Notes under the pieces: generated by a model
What the model was told of the DNA's origin: nothing
Databases searched by the model: none
What the model saw: only the letters and a program-made list of their open reading frames with translations
Position numbers and translations under genes: made by a program
NCBI GenBank assembly: GCA_026545765.1
Contig: JAIFAC010000262.1
Span: 62,001-126,000 of the forward strand
Source: Plantago major
Taxonomy: Eukaryota; Streptophyta; Magnoliopsida; Lamiales; Plantaginaceae
Length of the DNA: 64,000 nt
Reading direction: 5' to 3'
In this document: one piece after another, positions 23,001-35,786 of the stretch
Position numbering within the stretch: position 1 is the stretch's first letter
Layout: each line of letters begins with the position of its first letter

Positions 23001-23869
23001 ATGGCGATAATGAGGGAAGTTTATGAACCAGCTTTTGTAGGCAGGAAACCTGCAAATTTCATGGAAAGAGATACTCGTCAGTACGAGGTTACAGAAGAAG
23101 ACCTGAATCGCCTACCCCGCTTCTGTGGGGGTATGGATGAGGATGTATTGGATTTCCTGAGGAGCTTTGATTACGGTTTTATATCCCTCATAGGGATTCG
23201 ATGATTGCAAACTCGCAGACGCTTATTCCCTTTCACTGATTGGTGGGGCGAAATGGTGGTCATCAATGTGAACCTGATTCGTTGAAAACTTGGCAAGAAG
23301 TGACGACCGAGTTTATGAATGAGTATCTACTATATCACAAATTGGTGGAGCTCAAGAAGGAGATTACTGGGTTTACACAGGCTTGGAATGAGCCATTCCA
23401 TGAGGCTTGGGACCGATTTAAGGAAGCTAAGTATAAATGCCCTAACCATAGGCTTTCGGATGTCGACTTGGCAATGCACTTCTATGATGGACTGACCAAG
23501 CCATGCCAGGAGTCGGTGGATATAGTTAGTGGTGGAATTGGAAGTAAAACACATGCTGAGCTCAAAGAGGTGTTCAATATGCTAGCTGATACTTCAAATC
23601 GCACGGTACGGGCCCCAATGCAAGCCAAGAGAACAAGGTTGCCACAGGTTGAGCCAGATTTTGAGCCCAATTGTGAAATTCTCGACATTGATGAGAAGAT
23701 AGCCGAGTTGAGCAGACCAGAGAGAGTTTTTCGAGCTGAAGGTGTGGAAATAGATCCTGATATTCTGACGCCTGAGCTAGAAGGTGAGATTCGGGAGGCC
23801 ATGACTACTATGTCAGAAGTGTTTGCAAAGAACCAAAGACCAACAAGTAGAGACCGATTCTCGGATTAA
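23001..23869 (+). pseudogene. Athila gag, N-terminal and capsid region
   Basis: The first frame (23001-23204) starts MAIMREVYEPAFVG. After a frameshift near 23200-23260 the second frame (to 23869) has 'TWQEVTTEFMNEYLL' and 'EPFHEAWDRFKEAKYKCPNH', the standard retrotransposon-gag core, then 'AMHFYDGLTKPCQESVDIVS'. The ATG at 23001 sits about 180 bases after the primer site, a normal leader length. Confidence 0.85.
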
Positions 23870-23902
23870 AGTCGCCATGAAACAACTAATGAGATCGTCT
23901 TT

Positions 23903-24439
23903 TTGGTAGCACAACTCAGTGCTAGTTTAGACAGACAAGACGCAATTGATCAGGAGGAAGAAGAAGTCTTTGCGGCACTGCGAAGCGGAAAGGTAACCAA
24001 ACCAAATATTGTTGAAATTACTGATGATTTACCTACTGTTTCAGGTACTACAGGTACGGGTGCCAGGGATGAGCCACCAGCTACCTCCGATGGCTCCTGG
24101 GTTAAGGAGAAGGAGAATAGAGGGGAGCCACAACTTCATAAAAGTCCAAACCCATACAGGCCCCCTACTCCTCATGTTCCTTTTCCCGGGCGACTTAAGG
24201 AGAAAGTTGATGACAAGGACATACGCGCCGGTAACCCCCTTTTTGACCGATTGTCGAAGGTTGAGATCAACATTCCCTTACTAGATATGATCCGTGATGT
24301 CCCTGCATGGTCAAAAATTTTCAAAAAGTTAAGTACAAATAAACGGGTCTATCGAAGAGGGGAAAAGGAGATCATGCCCAAATACCAATTTTGTTTTCGT
24401 TACCTAAAAGATGAAGGATCCCGGAAGTTTCATCATTAG
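23903..24439 (+). pseudogene. Athila gag-pol linker before protease
   Basis: This 178-codon frame continues Gag after a stop near 23869. It has the Athila block 'PYRPPTPHVPFPGRLKEK' (24147-24200) and 'LSKVEINIPLLDMIRDVPAW' (24252-24311), then 'YRRGEKEIMP'. In related elements this lies between Gag and the protease domain. Confidence 0.8.
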
Positions 24440-24454
24440 TATCGGCTGAGGAGA

Positions 24455-24980
24455 GAACCACGTGGCCAAAGCTATGTTAGATAATGGCGCAAGTATCAAC
24501 CTGTTACCTTATGCTATTTACAAACAACTTGGACTAAATTCAACCCACGGGAATGGTAGTCCAAATGGCTGATCGGAGTTTGAGGCGTCCCTTGGGAATA
24601 GTGGAAGATGTCTTAGTCAAGTCGCTTATACCAAAGAGATTTTGTGATCCTCGAGGACCGACATGTTCGGCGTAAACCGAAATAAGAAACACATCATTCT
24701 CATTGACGCCTTCGCTACAACAAATGCTTTTGTTAGCGTAGAAAAGGGGATAGCTCACTTGGAAGTGCTCGGGGAAAAGGTAAATATCTCTAGCGAAACT
24801 AATGTCAATAGTCTTAATACTGAGGAATGCAATTTTGTGAATGTCTATGATTGCAATTTTTTCGATGATTTAGATGATTTTGTTTTGAACACTTATATGC
24901 AAACTATCACTAGAGATAAGTTAGAAGCAGCTTTAACTCTCCAAACTGATAAAGATCTTTTGGATAATGAAGTAGTAGAG
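24455..24980 (+). pseudogene. Athila protease and pol linker, cut by Copia-2
   Basis: 'KAMLDNGASINLLPYAIYKQ' (24462-24521) has D-N-G-A in place of the more common D-S/T-G-A; Athila proteases vary here. After a shift, 'VVQMADRSLRRPLGIVEDVL' follows (24557-24616). The later frame 24663-24986 is the linker to RT, and Copia-2 enters it after 24980. The coding frame resumes at 40869 with 'HANFLDSCESLPFGEDVEEI'. Confidence 0.82.
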
Positions 24981-26693
24981 TGTTGAGAAATTTGTTAGGA
25001 AATTTGTTAGATATTTTGTTAGAAATATCTGCTTAGATTTTGATCAAGAATATGATGACTTATCTTAGTCTCAGAAAGGTGATTAGTACTCTTGGTTCAC
25101 TTGAACATTGTAAAGGAGGAAACCCACTAAGTATGATAGTCTAGCTAATCTTGTATAGGATGTTAGGTCTCAAAATGTAATTTTTATTTTATGAAGAGAA
25201 GACCAAGAAGAAGACATCCAAGCAGAACAAGCTCAACGACATTGAAGACTTGAAGAAACTGCACAAGATTATGGAAACAGTTTCTCAGATACCTTAGCCA
25301 GATATCTTAAAGACACAAATAGTTTTTAAACAAGCTGTGTCACAAGAGATATCTGAGAAATGAAAGGTCTATCTGAAAACAAGGAAAGTGTCCACAGATA
25401 TCTATTCTCAGATACCTTGAGCCTTAACCACATTTCTGAAACAGAAATATATATATTGCAAACAAAGTTGTTTCAATAAAAGTGGTATCTGAAGATTGAA
25501 GATAAGGACGTGCAAAGAATCAGATAATACTAGTTTCTGATACAAAGCATAGTTCCGTTGACACTACAGGACAAAAAGTATAGTACAATGCATTTAATGC
25601 ACGGACAGAGATGTTTGAACAAAAGCAACGGCAGCTTCTGAAGAAGAAGACAAAATCTGCTACAGTACTATACACAGATATCAATAGTTTGCATTTGAGC
25701 CTAACGGATACTATTCAAATGGCACTCAAATTCATCTATAAATATCAACACTTAGACTGCTTGAGAAGACACGACGCTGAAACACAGAACTTACTGAACA
25801 TCTTATTCTCTCAAAGCAAATTACTTATCCTCAAAGCTTTCTGTTGCGACCAAAGCTTTTGATCTTGAGTAACACTAAAGTTCTAAGTGTCCTGATCCTA
25901 AACAATCATATCTATCTGTGAAAGAGTTGAAACGAAAGATCAAGTATCTGAGATTCATTCTCTTGAACACTTATGTAAGACTTGGGTCAGTAAAAAGAAC
26001 AAGATACCATACATTGAAAAGTGTATTAAGTATACTTGATTCACAGAGCTATCTGAATAACTGAATAAGTTATTAAAGAAGCTCATCTGACAACTTAAAC
26101 CGAAACCAACACCATAACTGGCGTGGAGTATAGGAAGTACTTAGTTTGAAAAATCAGGGAAAAACTCCAAGGTTACCGGAGTATAGGAAGTACTTGATTT
26201 GGGAAACTAGGGAATAACTCCAAGGTTATTGAGTATAGGAAGTACTTAGCTTGGGAAGCTAGGGAATAACTCAAAAAGGTTTCTGAGTACAGGAAGTACT
26301 TGGCTGAGAAAGCTGGGGAACAACTCAGGGGGAACATTTGGTTGGGAACCATTTGTTTAATGGAATCTTAGAATAGGATTTTTGTAAGGAGAACTCAATT
26401 ATCTATTCTAATGAATTCTAGGTCTCTGGAAGACCGAAGTGGATTAGTTGGAGGATTACGCCACCTCCAGATACCACTATACTTGTTGCCGTTATTTACC
26501 TTTCTCGCATTTACATTTCAACAACACACACACACACACTTTAACTGCTTTCGCACTTATCTATCTTAAGTCTTCCGCCTCGATTCTAAGTATCGACATC
26601 TACTCGTATATTTGAGAAATAGTTTTATCGACAAAAGTTTTAAAAGACTATTCACCCCCTCTAGTCTTTTACTTTGCCGTTATCCGACCAACA
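24981..26693 (+). repeat. 5' LTR of Copia-2
   Basis: TGTTGAGAAATTTGTTAGG... to ...ACCAACA. It matches 39174-40868 along its whole length with scattered differences, many at CAG/CTG sites. Near its end lies a 10-bp stem (26641-26650 with 26662-26671) around a C-rich loop. Confidence 0.95.
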
Positions 26694-26695
26694 AG

Positions 26696-26707
26696 TGGTA
26701 TCAGAGC
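26696..26707 (+). other. Primer binding site of Copia-2 (tRNA-Met type)
   Basis: TGGTATCAGAGC, a perfect initiator-tRNA-Met site, two bases after the LTR. Confidence 0.92.
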
Positions 26708-26805
26708 AGAGGTTCACCACCTTCCGTGACCAACCTAGATCCCCGTGATAGGTGAAGGAACTTTGTCCATTTTCGAGGACTATTTAATTTGTGTGTTATG
26801 TGCAG

Positions 26806-27965
26806 AATGTCTCGAGTGATGCACCTGCTCAAACCGTAGAATTACGAGAAATGGAAAATAACATGATGCTCCACCTTGAAGCCATAAGTGACTAAATGAT
26901 CAAGTGATAAAGAATGGCCCAATAGTCATTCAACAACTCAAACAAGTCATGGAGGTTTCTAATGGTAGAGATAGAGATCAAAGCGAAGGATCTTCACAAA
27001 CCGACAAGGCCAACAAGTGGGAGATCTACTACCAAGTTATTTATTTAACGAAAGCTCAGAGAACTCGACATCGAAGATGCCAAGAGAAATCGTCTGATGG
27101 TCAAGCTCGAATATCATCATCGACGACACCGAGCACATACAAGGTAAACTGGGGTGCTAAACGGCGAAAGTCAGCCGCAACCGATTGAAGAAATCTGCGT
27201 TTAACCGAGAAAACCAAAGAAAACAAGTTCGAAGTTCTCAAATTGAAATTTCAAAATTTCAAACAAGGACCCAATCAAACTCGAAGAACTTGATTTCAGA
27301 TTTACCACCTCATGAGTGATATGGCAGACTTGGGAAAGAACCGATACTCCCAATGTAAAAGATTAAGACTATTGTCAAGTCTTAATCACAACCGGAGCAT
27401 ACCAAATTCTTTTTATTTTAACCAAGGAATGCCAAATATCACTCCAAAGGGAACTCTTCTCACATCTTGCTACGGAGATTATGAGACAACACAAAGAGAA
27501 CAAACAACTGAAAAGTTGCAGAATATTGCTCTAGTTGCTCAAGGAACTTCTGAAAAGAAGAAAAGCAAGGAAGAGACTGAGGATGCTCTTGCTGCAAAGC
27601 AAATGAGCAAATATGTCACTCGAGAAATTGAGAGAAGAAAAGCCAAAGAGAAGCCGAAAAAGCATCTAGGCTCAAACTATCACCAGTACAAAAATATGCA
27701 AAGCTCACTGAACAAGCCAGCTTAGAAAGCATCATGTACTGAGGAAGCATAATTTGGAAACAATATCTGTTTCTATTGTCAGAAACCTGGCCACTTCAAG
27801 AAGGATTGTCCTGCCCTCAACAAACTAAGGACAGGTGACAAGAAAGATAGAAGAATCTTCAAAAGAAGCCAGAAAGCTTTGTTAACTGAAGAAAGAAAGA
27901 AAATCAAAAATCAACTGGATGCTCTAGACATTGAGATGATTCAAGATGACAATTCAGATGACTCA
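26806..27965 (+). pseudogene. Copia-2 gag
   Basis: It matches the Copia-3 gag in order, with many breaks: a start region near 26806, then 'IKNGPIVIQQLKQVMEVSNG' (26907-26966). The capsid block around 27230-27300 lies in shifted frames, and the zinc knuckle CFYCQKPGHFKKDC is at about 27768-27809. The 'RTGDKKDRR' tail follows. The usual NYEKW block is preceded by a stop (26837-26850). Confidence 0.83.
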
Positions 27966-28085
27966 ACCTTACCATCACCGTAATTATGTGGAGTTACTCA
28001 TGATGTAATCGACTTCGCCTCAAGAAAATGAAATGTGGAGTTGTCAGATTGACGGTCCGCATATCTCTAACATAGAAATCATTTT

Positions 28086-29110
28086 ATGGCTGATGAGGTA
28101 ACACATACTTCTTGTTATACTTATGAAAGTGATGAAGAAGAAATAAAAGATCTAGAAAATCTCGGGAAAGAACTTGACATCTATAAAAGAGAATTTCTAA
28201 TGATCCGAGCTAGAGCCGAAAATCTTGAAGAAGAAAAGAATTCTCTTGCAAAGGAAAATTCTCAATTAGTTAAGGTATCTGAGAAAAGGATGTCAAAATG
28301 CATTTTCATAGCTCGATATCCGAGACCTAAAAGTCACATAAAGAAGCAATGGTCAATTACGAAAGAAATATGAAGATCTTCTTTCTGAGAACAAGGAACT
28401 TAAGAAGAAAGAATTATCTTTTCAATCTTATGCCAAAGCTAGTGACACTCTTACTGAAGTACAATCTTACTTAAGAGATCCTTCAGAAAAGAAAGGACTT
28501 GGGCTGAATACGACAGATTGTTCTATTACTCAATAAGAGTAAGGAAAGAAGAACATTTGTGGCATCAAGAAGACGGTTCCCATACAATCTATAGTATCGG
28601 TGAAAAGACGAAGATTGTTGACAAAGGAAAGGCCATGACTAAACCTTTGTGGAAAAACAAGCCAAAAACAAAACTGGGCATCTCTCGAAAAGAAACACAA
28701 CACCGAAAAGTGTAAACACCCACAAGGTTATGTCTCTCAAAAGGGTAAAATTGCAGAGCCGCAAATTCTCCCATGTCACTTTTTCTCGAAAGAAATTGAC
28801 CAACCAGAGACTAGCAAAGCTACCGAGGAAAGATCTCGATAGCTTCAAGTGCTCAAACGGTATTGCTACAAAGGCATCGGAAAACAACTTGCTCATGTGT
28901 ACAAGGTGAGCAAGAACGATGGTCGAAAAGCAAGAATTGCTCAAAGCAATTATCGGCGGAAGTTAAATCAAGCCATCGAAAATCAATGCCGTGGCTAGAA
29001 GAAATCGCAGGAAAGCTAAGTTTGTCAAAAGCAAACTCATAAACCCGACAGTATCCGAAGCACCATATGGAGCACCTAGGAACACACCAAGGAAGAAAAT
29101 AATTTTACTA
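28086..29110 (+). pseudogene. Copia-2 coiled-coil spacer between gag and protease
   Basis: The 95-codon frame at 28086 has 'DLENLGKELDIYKREFLMI' followed by 'ENLEEEKNSLAKENSQLV', a clear heptad pattern. Later frames (28518-28909) are Lys-rich, and a further basic stretch runs to the 'PYGAPRNTPRKKI'-like block near 29065-29100. It equals 6738-7750 in Copia-1. Confidence 0.6.
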
Positions 29111-29264
29111 ATGATAACATTCATTCAAATAGAATTCTCCTTATGTTCCCCTGCATAAAAGAATATTTCAAAGAAATTCATTCAAAATGGATTCCTACCG
29201 AAGATCTTTTAATCTCGACGGTTCCATCAAAGATATGAGAACCTAATCTCCTGCTTCGTCAGGT

Positions 29265-30335
29265 GCGTAATGATTCTCGGACTAAAGCACAATGGCTATT
29301 TGATAGTGGATGCGAAAGCACATGACAGAGATGAAGCAAATCCGTCGATTACAAAGCTTGCAACACAGACCGTATATCGATTTGTCGAGAAGAATTAAAT
29401 CCTCTCGATTCGCAACGCCAAATTGGGAACATTAACAATCACCGACGACATATGTTAAGGATTTGAAATATAATCTATTTAGAATGAGCCGCTTTGCATA
29501 AGGGTTTTACTATAAAATTCAAAGCAAAAGATCGCAAACTAATTGACAATGAGTCAAAGCGCATACCTTAGTTGACGGCGGAAAGGCGCTTTATGTTGCC
29601 GATTGGGCATCTCGCCACAATCAAGAATGTCTCATGGTGAGTCAATCTGGTCACACGTAAGAGCACCGGTTATGGCACAAAAGAATGAGTTACTTGAACT
29701 TCAAAACTCAATGACTTGCCAAGAAAGAGTTAGTGGTCGGCCTTCCTGCAACATCTTTCGTAAGGATGGTATCCGCTCGCCGATGGGGAAACAATCTAAG
29801 ATCTCTTTCAAGTCCAAAATCGAATTTCTAGTGTTAGACCACCGCAACTATTACACATGGATCTTTTGAATCATCTCAGAATTAGTTATGCAGAAAGAAG
29901 TATGGTCCGTTGTTGTAGATGACTTCTCAAGATTCACTGGGTCAGTTTTATGAAACACAAATCATGCCGTGGTGGAGATACCAAACTTGTCAAAAAGCTT
30001 GAAGTCATGAAAATGACAAGGTATCTCGCAATCGTAATGCACTATGGTATCGAGTTTGTCAACCAAGACATAAAGGAGTTTTGTACCGCAAAGGTATACA
30101 ACACCAACTTTCCTCTCAGAAGAACACCTTAACAAAATGGTGTTGCGTAAAGGAAAACAGAACCCTTAAAGAAGCCGCAAGGACGATGCTAATGACATCA
30201 AATAAGTGAAATTTATCGGGTTGAAGTCAGAAACACAAATTGCTACACTCGTAATGTATGCTTGATAAACAAACACCATGACAAGACTCCTTATGAAATC
30301 TTGGTTGGTAGACCCTAATATCAAACATCCGAGAG
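29265..30335 (+). pseudogene. Copia-2 protease and integrase
   Basis: The protease DSGC lies at 29302-29313 after 'QWLF'. The pre-integrase zinc region is near 29660-29720, read as 'RLWHKRMSYLNFKT'. The integrase core is very degraded (29880-30330); the block equal to 'RTLKEAARTM' is at 30157-30190 and 'NKHHDKTPYE' at 30268-30297. There are many stops and shifts, and several coincide with CG-containing words where Copia-3 has CTG or CAG. Confidence 0.8.
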
Positions 30336-30519
30336 TATTCGTTGTAAATGTTTTGTTCTAAACAATGGGAAAGATTATCTAAGAACATTTCAACCAAAGG
30401 CGTATGAAGGTGTATTTCTTGTTATTCCACAATAGCAAAGCTTCCTATGCATTTACAACAAAAGAACAAAGAAAATTGAAGAATCGCCCATGTTGTATTC
30501 TATGAAGGAAGTAAGAAAA

Positions 30520-31052
30520 CACCTCCTAATGGTGAACTCTCAGATAGGTTCAAAGAACTATTGCTGAGGGATTCTGAAGAAGAATCCTCAGAAAGGAGAA
30601 ACATCATAATGGAAAGTGAGGATGACTCTGACATAGAAAAGCATGAAGTGCCTAGTAACAACAAGATGACTCACAAACATGATGAAGAATTTCCTATGAA
30701 ACTTCCAGAAATGGAAACTGAAGATGTTCATCATGAAGCTATCTCTGGAAACAATCTCTCTGAAAGCCATGTTCCAGATAGCTCAAACACTGAGCAAGTG
30801 TCAGACATTAATTGCCCTTCTAAGGAGCAAAATGTCTTAGATACTGAAATAGTATCAAATCAAAATCCTAGTGATTCATACTCAAATCATTTGGATATTG
30901 ATCCTACTAGCACTAAACCTATGATGATATGGATCAAGGATCATCCTGCAAAAGATGTGATTGGACCAATTAATCAAGGTGTTAGGACTAGGAGAGCAAT
31001 AGCTGAAAATGCTAATTCTTCTTCGATGTTTCATCTCGTATATCGAACCTAA
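30520..31052 (+). pseudogene. Copia-2 integrase-RT linker
   Basis: An open frame from 30561 is rich in Asp, Glu and Ser and ends with 'DHPAKDVIGPINQGVRTRRA', the block before RT in all three copies. No catalytic motif is present. Confidence 0.7.
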
Positions 31053-31054
31053 AA

Positions 31055-32535
31055 TATAGAAGAAGCATTAGGAGACCAAGACCGATCTCAAAGAATGCAA
31101 GAAGAATTCGATCAATTTGAGAGAAACAAAGTCCGAAACTAGTTCCATTTGTAGAAGGAATATCCGTGATTGGAACTAAATAGGTTTTCGTAAACAAAAT
31201 GAATGAATCGTGAAATAACCGTAAACAAAGCAAGATTGGTCGCTAAGGATTTACCTAGACCAAGGTTTAGTTTTGATGAGTCATATGCACCAAGAGCTGA
31301 TTGGATGCAATAAGACTCTATCTAAGCTTTGCAATCATAAAGATTTTAAAGTTTATCGATGGATGTCAAAAGTGCATTCTTGAACGGTGAACTTGCGTAA
31401 GAAGTTTATGTTGAGCAACCACCGGCTTTGAAGTTTCCTAAAGTAGAATGGTCTATAAATTACGTAAAGCTCAGATGGATCAAACAGCTCCAAGAGCATG
31501 GTATGACACTTTGGCCAAGTACCTTCTGGAAAGTGGTTTCAAGAAAGGTGAAGTTGATAAAACTTTATTTACCTTAAATCATGACGGGAAACTACTCTTA
31601 GTTCAAGTATATGTTGATGACATCATATTTGGATCCAAGGACAAGCAACTTTGTAATGACTTTGCAAATCTCATGAAAAGCAAGTTTGAGATGAGCATGA
31701 TGGGAGAAATGAATTATTTTCTAGGATTGCAAGTCAAGCAACTCAATGATGGAATATTCATTAGTCAAACAAGGTATGCAAAAGATATGCTCACAAAATT
31801 CAATCTTAAGCGTTTTGAAAAGAATGCTAAGGTACCTATGAGCATTGGAACCAAAATGACCTATACTGAATCAGATAAGAGTGTGGAAGAACATAAGTCT
31901 AGGAAATTGATAGGTTCACTACTTTACCTCACGCAAGTAGACTCGATATTCAATACGCTGGAGTATGTGCTAGATTTCGCATAATCCGATGCAAACACAC
32001 TACAACGTTGCTATGAAAATATTAAGGTATGTAAAAGGTACAGTAGATGTAGGATTGTGGTATCCTAAAGAAAGCGGATTGAGTTTAGCTGGGTACTCAG
32101 ACGCTGATTTTGCTGGATCACTGCTAGATAGGAAAAGCACATCAGGAACTTGTCAGTTTCTGGGCACTAGACTTATCTCGTGGTTTAGCAAGAAGCAAAA
32201 CACAATTGCAACTTCTACCACGTAGGCTCAATATATTGTCCGGTTGTTGTGCAACACAAATTCGTGGATACAACAACAACTTAAAGACTATGGACTCGGC
32301 GAAAAGAAAACTCCCATTTTCTATGACAACACAAGTGCTATTATGACACACGTAATCGTAAATTTCATGCTAGAACAAAGCATATTGATGTTAGACATCA
32401 CTTCATCGTAGACCATGTTGAAAAGGCAATATAGAGATACTCAAGATTGGCATCAAGACCAACTTGCGTATATCTTCACTAAGTCACTACAAGAAAGTAG
32501 ATTCTTAGCCTTAAGACATAGTCTTGACTAATGGA
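31055..32535 (+). pseudogene. Copia-2 reverse transcriptase and RNase H
   Basis: The early RT blocks (31055-31440) are frame-broken. An open frame at 31448-31984 carries 'PRAWYDTLAKYLLESGFKKG', the catalytic YVDD (31608-31619) with IIFGS, and 'MMGEMNYFLGLQVKQL'. RNase H follows at 31989-32225 with 'YSDADFAGSLLDRKSTSG', then in shifted frames the 'DNTSAI' and 'HIDVRHHF' blocks to 32530. Confidence 0.9.
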
Positions 32536-32558
32536 ACTACCAATGAACCGAAGAGTTC

Positions 32559-32655
32559 GTAACTGAATGGGCATCCAGAGAAGAGGTATCCGGAACGGGT
32601 ATCCAGAGAAGTGAAAAGAGAAATCTGGAACGGGTATTCAGAAGTCAAAAAGGCT
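32559..32655 (+). repeat. Short direct repeats after Copia-2 pol
   Basis: About three imperfect units of a 'ggaacgggtatccagagaag' type lie immediately after the pol stop. A matching array is in Copia-3 at 53755-53840. A purine tract, 'aaaggaggggaa', follows near 32713. Confidence 0.6.
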
Positions 32656-33135
32656 AAAAGAGCAAAAGATGCCTTAAGATCTCGAGACGGAACTCAGATA
32701 TCCGTTCACTCAAAGGAGGGGAATACAAAAGAGAATAGTACAACCGTCTCTAAATAACTACTCTCTTGAAATTTGTATTATTTCTATCCTTGTGTAAAAC
32801 TAGGACCAACAATTGAGTATGAGATAGACTCAGATACAAACAGTGTTCTTAGTCACACAGAATTGTGATTCAGATAGAAAATCGCCAAAATTCATTAAAT
32901 GGGCACAATTACACTTGTTGATTGTGATCATTGCTGAAGAAGCAATGGTGACCCTTGATGAAATTAAGCGTTTGATCTTAACGGATGAAATTAATTCTCT
33001 AAAAATAGTGGACTGTTGAAATTCAGATGTGGCCCACTATGCATTTAATGCCGAACTAGCTTTTGCTCACGCCAGTAAATCATGTATACGCATACACAAA
33101 ATCAATTTGTATGTATATGTCTTGAAATTCTATTG

Positions 33136-33147
33136 CTATATATATAG
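33136..33147 (+). promoter_or_regulatory. TATA-like box before the Copia-2 post-pol unit
   Basis: CTATATATATAG followed by 'gattttggca', about 190 bases before ATG 33332. The spacing and the following word are kept in Copia-1 and Copia-3, although the sequence between is more variable. Confidence 0.55.
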
Positions 33148-35194
33148 GATTTTGGCATAGGAAATCACTTTTGCCTAATCCAAAACTCATCTTGCACAAA
33201 AATAGCAAAACCTTCTCGATTCTCTACAAACCTTCTACAATCTCGCAAATCAAGATTAAGTTTTTTGCAAAGAATTATTGAATCAAATCTCTTTCAAACA
33301 CCAATTTCAAATCCCTAAACTATATAAAGAGATGGCCCCAAAAGTTCAACCACACCGAATTAATCCTCCACCGGTATCGCTAAAAAGCAAGCACCAGAGT
33401 CAAGTTATTGTGAACAACCGATCGGTAGGAGATTTTAATCGACCATCGACTTCAAATCACGTAATGATTTGGGTGGTGCCATGGTTGAGGAATACATCAC
33501 GGCAATAGAAAACCAAGTCGTAAAAGCTAATTCGACATGCTTGAAAAGGCACAAATCAAGGTTTTCTATCTCGCCACTAGTGGAATTTCATCACCGATGT
33601 TGGAATTCTACAACAACCTGTGATTATTTCGTGTTTCAAGGCACCAAATAGTGTCCGTCAAAACCTCCGTCCAAGGAAAGGAAATCCTTCTGGACTTAAC
33701 AACTTTCTGTAAGTTGTTTGAGTTTCAAAATCTTGGAAAGGATTTTGAAATAAACACCAAGGATGATGATCTCCTTGAAGGTGTTAACAAATTGTACAGT
33801 GACGTGTGTGATCTTGAAAATCGTATATCCGATGGTTCAAACTTGTCGACATCCCAACCGCATATCCGATGGTTCACCGATGTATCGCTTGCATTCTTCA
33901 CAGATGCTTTGATGGTCTACAAGGAGGTGCTAACCAGATAAGCCAAGAATGATGGATTATGATGTTCTTGCTGAATCAACAAGACAAAAGGCTGGAAAAC
34001 CCTTTTAACTGGGGAAAGTACGCCTTGATGAAGTTTGTGAAGAAGATTCAAGGCTTCGAGCCTAAGATTGCCAAAGGACTAGCTGAGCCAAAGGCCACAG
34101 TAGGCTATGGTCTGAAGATATGCTACTTGCTAGAGAAGCTTGGCATTGAGCTCAGAGACGGCCGAATAGCCAACAAGAACTCTACTTTACAAATATGAGT
34201 ATACAAACTTGATGAAAAAGGTTACCGGGTCTCGTAAAGGTTCTAAGAAGTGAAAGTCTAAAAGGTATCTCAAGAAAAGGTTATACTAAGAAGCCCGTAA
34301 CTTCAAGAAAGAAGTCTGGCCGCAAATCAAGACACACCCAAAGAGGTTGTCGATTCTCGATATCTACAGTGCCTTGTCGATGAACCGATAAAGGCATCAA
34401 CTCATCAATGCCGCAAAAGAATCATCAACTATCGCACAAGTAGACTCAAAGAAGAGAAAGTGCATTCGTAAATGTTGCGACTAATGCGTAATGCCTTGCC
34501 GATGAACTCATAAATGCCGCCAAAAGTGGTGAAAACACTAAGCCCTATCTCAGAAACCGCAGGAGTTATGGACCAATCAGCCTAATGCCGATGAGAGCTC
34601 GACGATGAAGATGTCAACTAGTCATCTCTCAAGTCCTAGAAAGAGCAAAGAGGGCTAAGGTTATCAAAATAGTAATCGTGAAAAGGTTTCAAGAAGAACC
34701 TACACCTCAAAGTTGTCAACAAGCACCTATAGCAAAGGTTGTTGGTGCAAACACATCTTCGTGGAACGCTTAAGCACAACTTCAAGAAGCTCATGAGTGG
34801 TAATTTAGTCGCAGATGTCGATGAAAATGCCACATCTAAAAACTGGAAGAACATTCTATCGACCAATCCTCTCCGCCTGCATAACCACAACAACCCCAAA
34901 CACAACAACCACAACAGCCACAAGTGGTTGATGAAATGGTAAATGAACTCCATTTTGAATTACCAAAGAATGCAAGATGTCAAGAAAATCTCGCAAAAGA
35001 GCAGTGTTCCCAACTCAATGAGAGGGATCAAACCGAGACATCTACTCGTAATGATCAACTGGGAGGCAACCGAGTCAGATACTCGTGAAAGGTGTGAAGT
35101 GCCAAACTTCAAACAAAGAAGAAATATCGAACAAGAAGACCAATGTATAGAAAGGTCACAAGTTTCAGAGACCAATCAGCCTGACATGGATCAG

Positions 35195-35274
35195 GTAGTT
35201 GAATGGTTTAACTCTTATCTTGTGCAAATTTTATGCTTGTACATCTTGTTATTTATAGAAATTCTTTGTTACAG
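35195..35274 (+). other. Probable intron 1 of the Copia-2 post-pol gene
   Basis: CAG|GTAGTTGAATGG ... TTTGTTACAG|GCTGAG, 80 bp, T-rich, phase 0. The Copia-3 counterpart is 56273-56357, where the acceptor reads CGG. Confidence 0.6.
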
Positions 35275-35380
35275 GCTGAGTTAGAAACACAAGGACAAGA
35301 GGAAGCTGGAAAGCTTGCCTCAGAAACTGAGAAAGAGGTCTCATCAACCTCACCTCTTAAGAAATCTGAGCCTGTCCCAT

Positions 35381-35456
35381 GTGATAAAATGTTTCTGTTG
35401 TCATTTTTCGCTTATACGATAATTTACTTAACCAATTAAGTGAATGTTTCTAACAG
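35381..35456 (+). other. Probable intron 2 of the Copia-2 post-pol gene
   Basis: 76 bp, GTGATAAAATG ... TTTCTAACAG. The Copia-3 counterpart (56466-56541) is also 76 bp with GTAGAAAATAG ... TTTCTAATAG. The exon between introns 1 and 2 is 106 bp here and 108 bp in Copia-3. Confidence 0.6.
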
Positions 35457-35553
35457 CTCCAACCGAGAAAGAGGAAGATAAGGCGTAAATGCTGAAGAAA
35501 ACCCGTAAACCGACAAGGTTTCAAGAACATCATCGAGCCTTCCAAAGATGAAG

Positions 35554-35636
35554 GTATATGAAAATCAGTGATAAAAATTCTTCACCTTGGGTTATCTCAA
35601 ACTTCTTCTAAATTACTCAATACTTTCTACTCACAG
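35554..35636 (+). other. Probable intron 3 of the Copia-2 post-pol gene
   Basis: 83 bp, AAG|GTATATGAAAAT ... TTTCTACTCACAG|GCTCAC. The Copia-3 counterpart is 56653-56732 (80 bp). The next exon is exactly 150 bp in both copies (35637-35786 and 56733-56882). Confidence 0.62.
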
Positions 35637-35786
35637 GCTCACTAAGAAGTAGAAGTGCAAAGGGACAGAGTTGCGACATCCCCTGCACCTATGGAAACTG
35701 ATGAGGCATCAAGGCCTTCATCACAAGAAAAGATTCCAGAGACTGCACAAGTCTCTGAGAGACAAATATCTGAGCCTCCCATGGAG

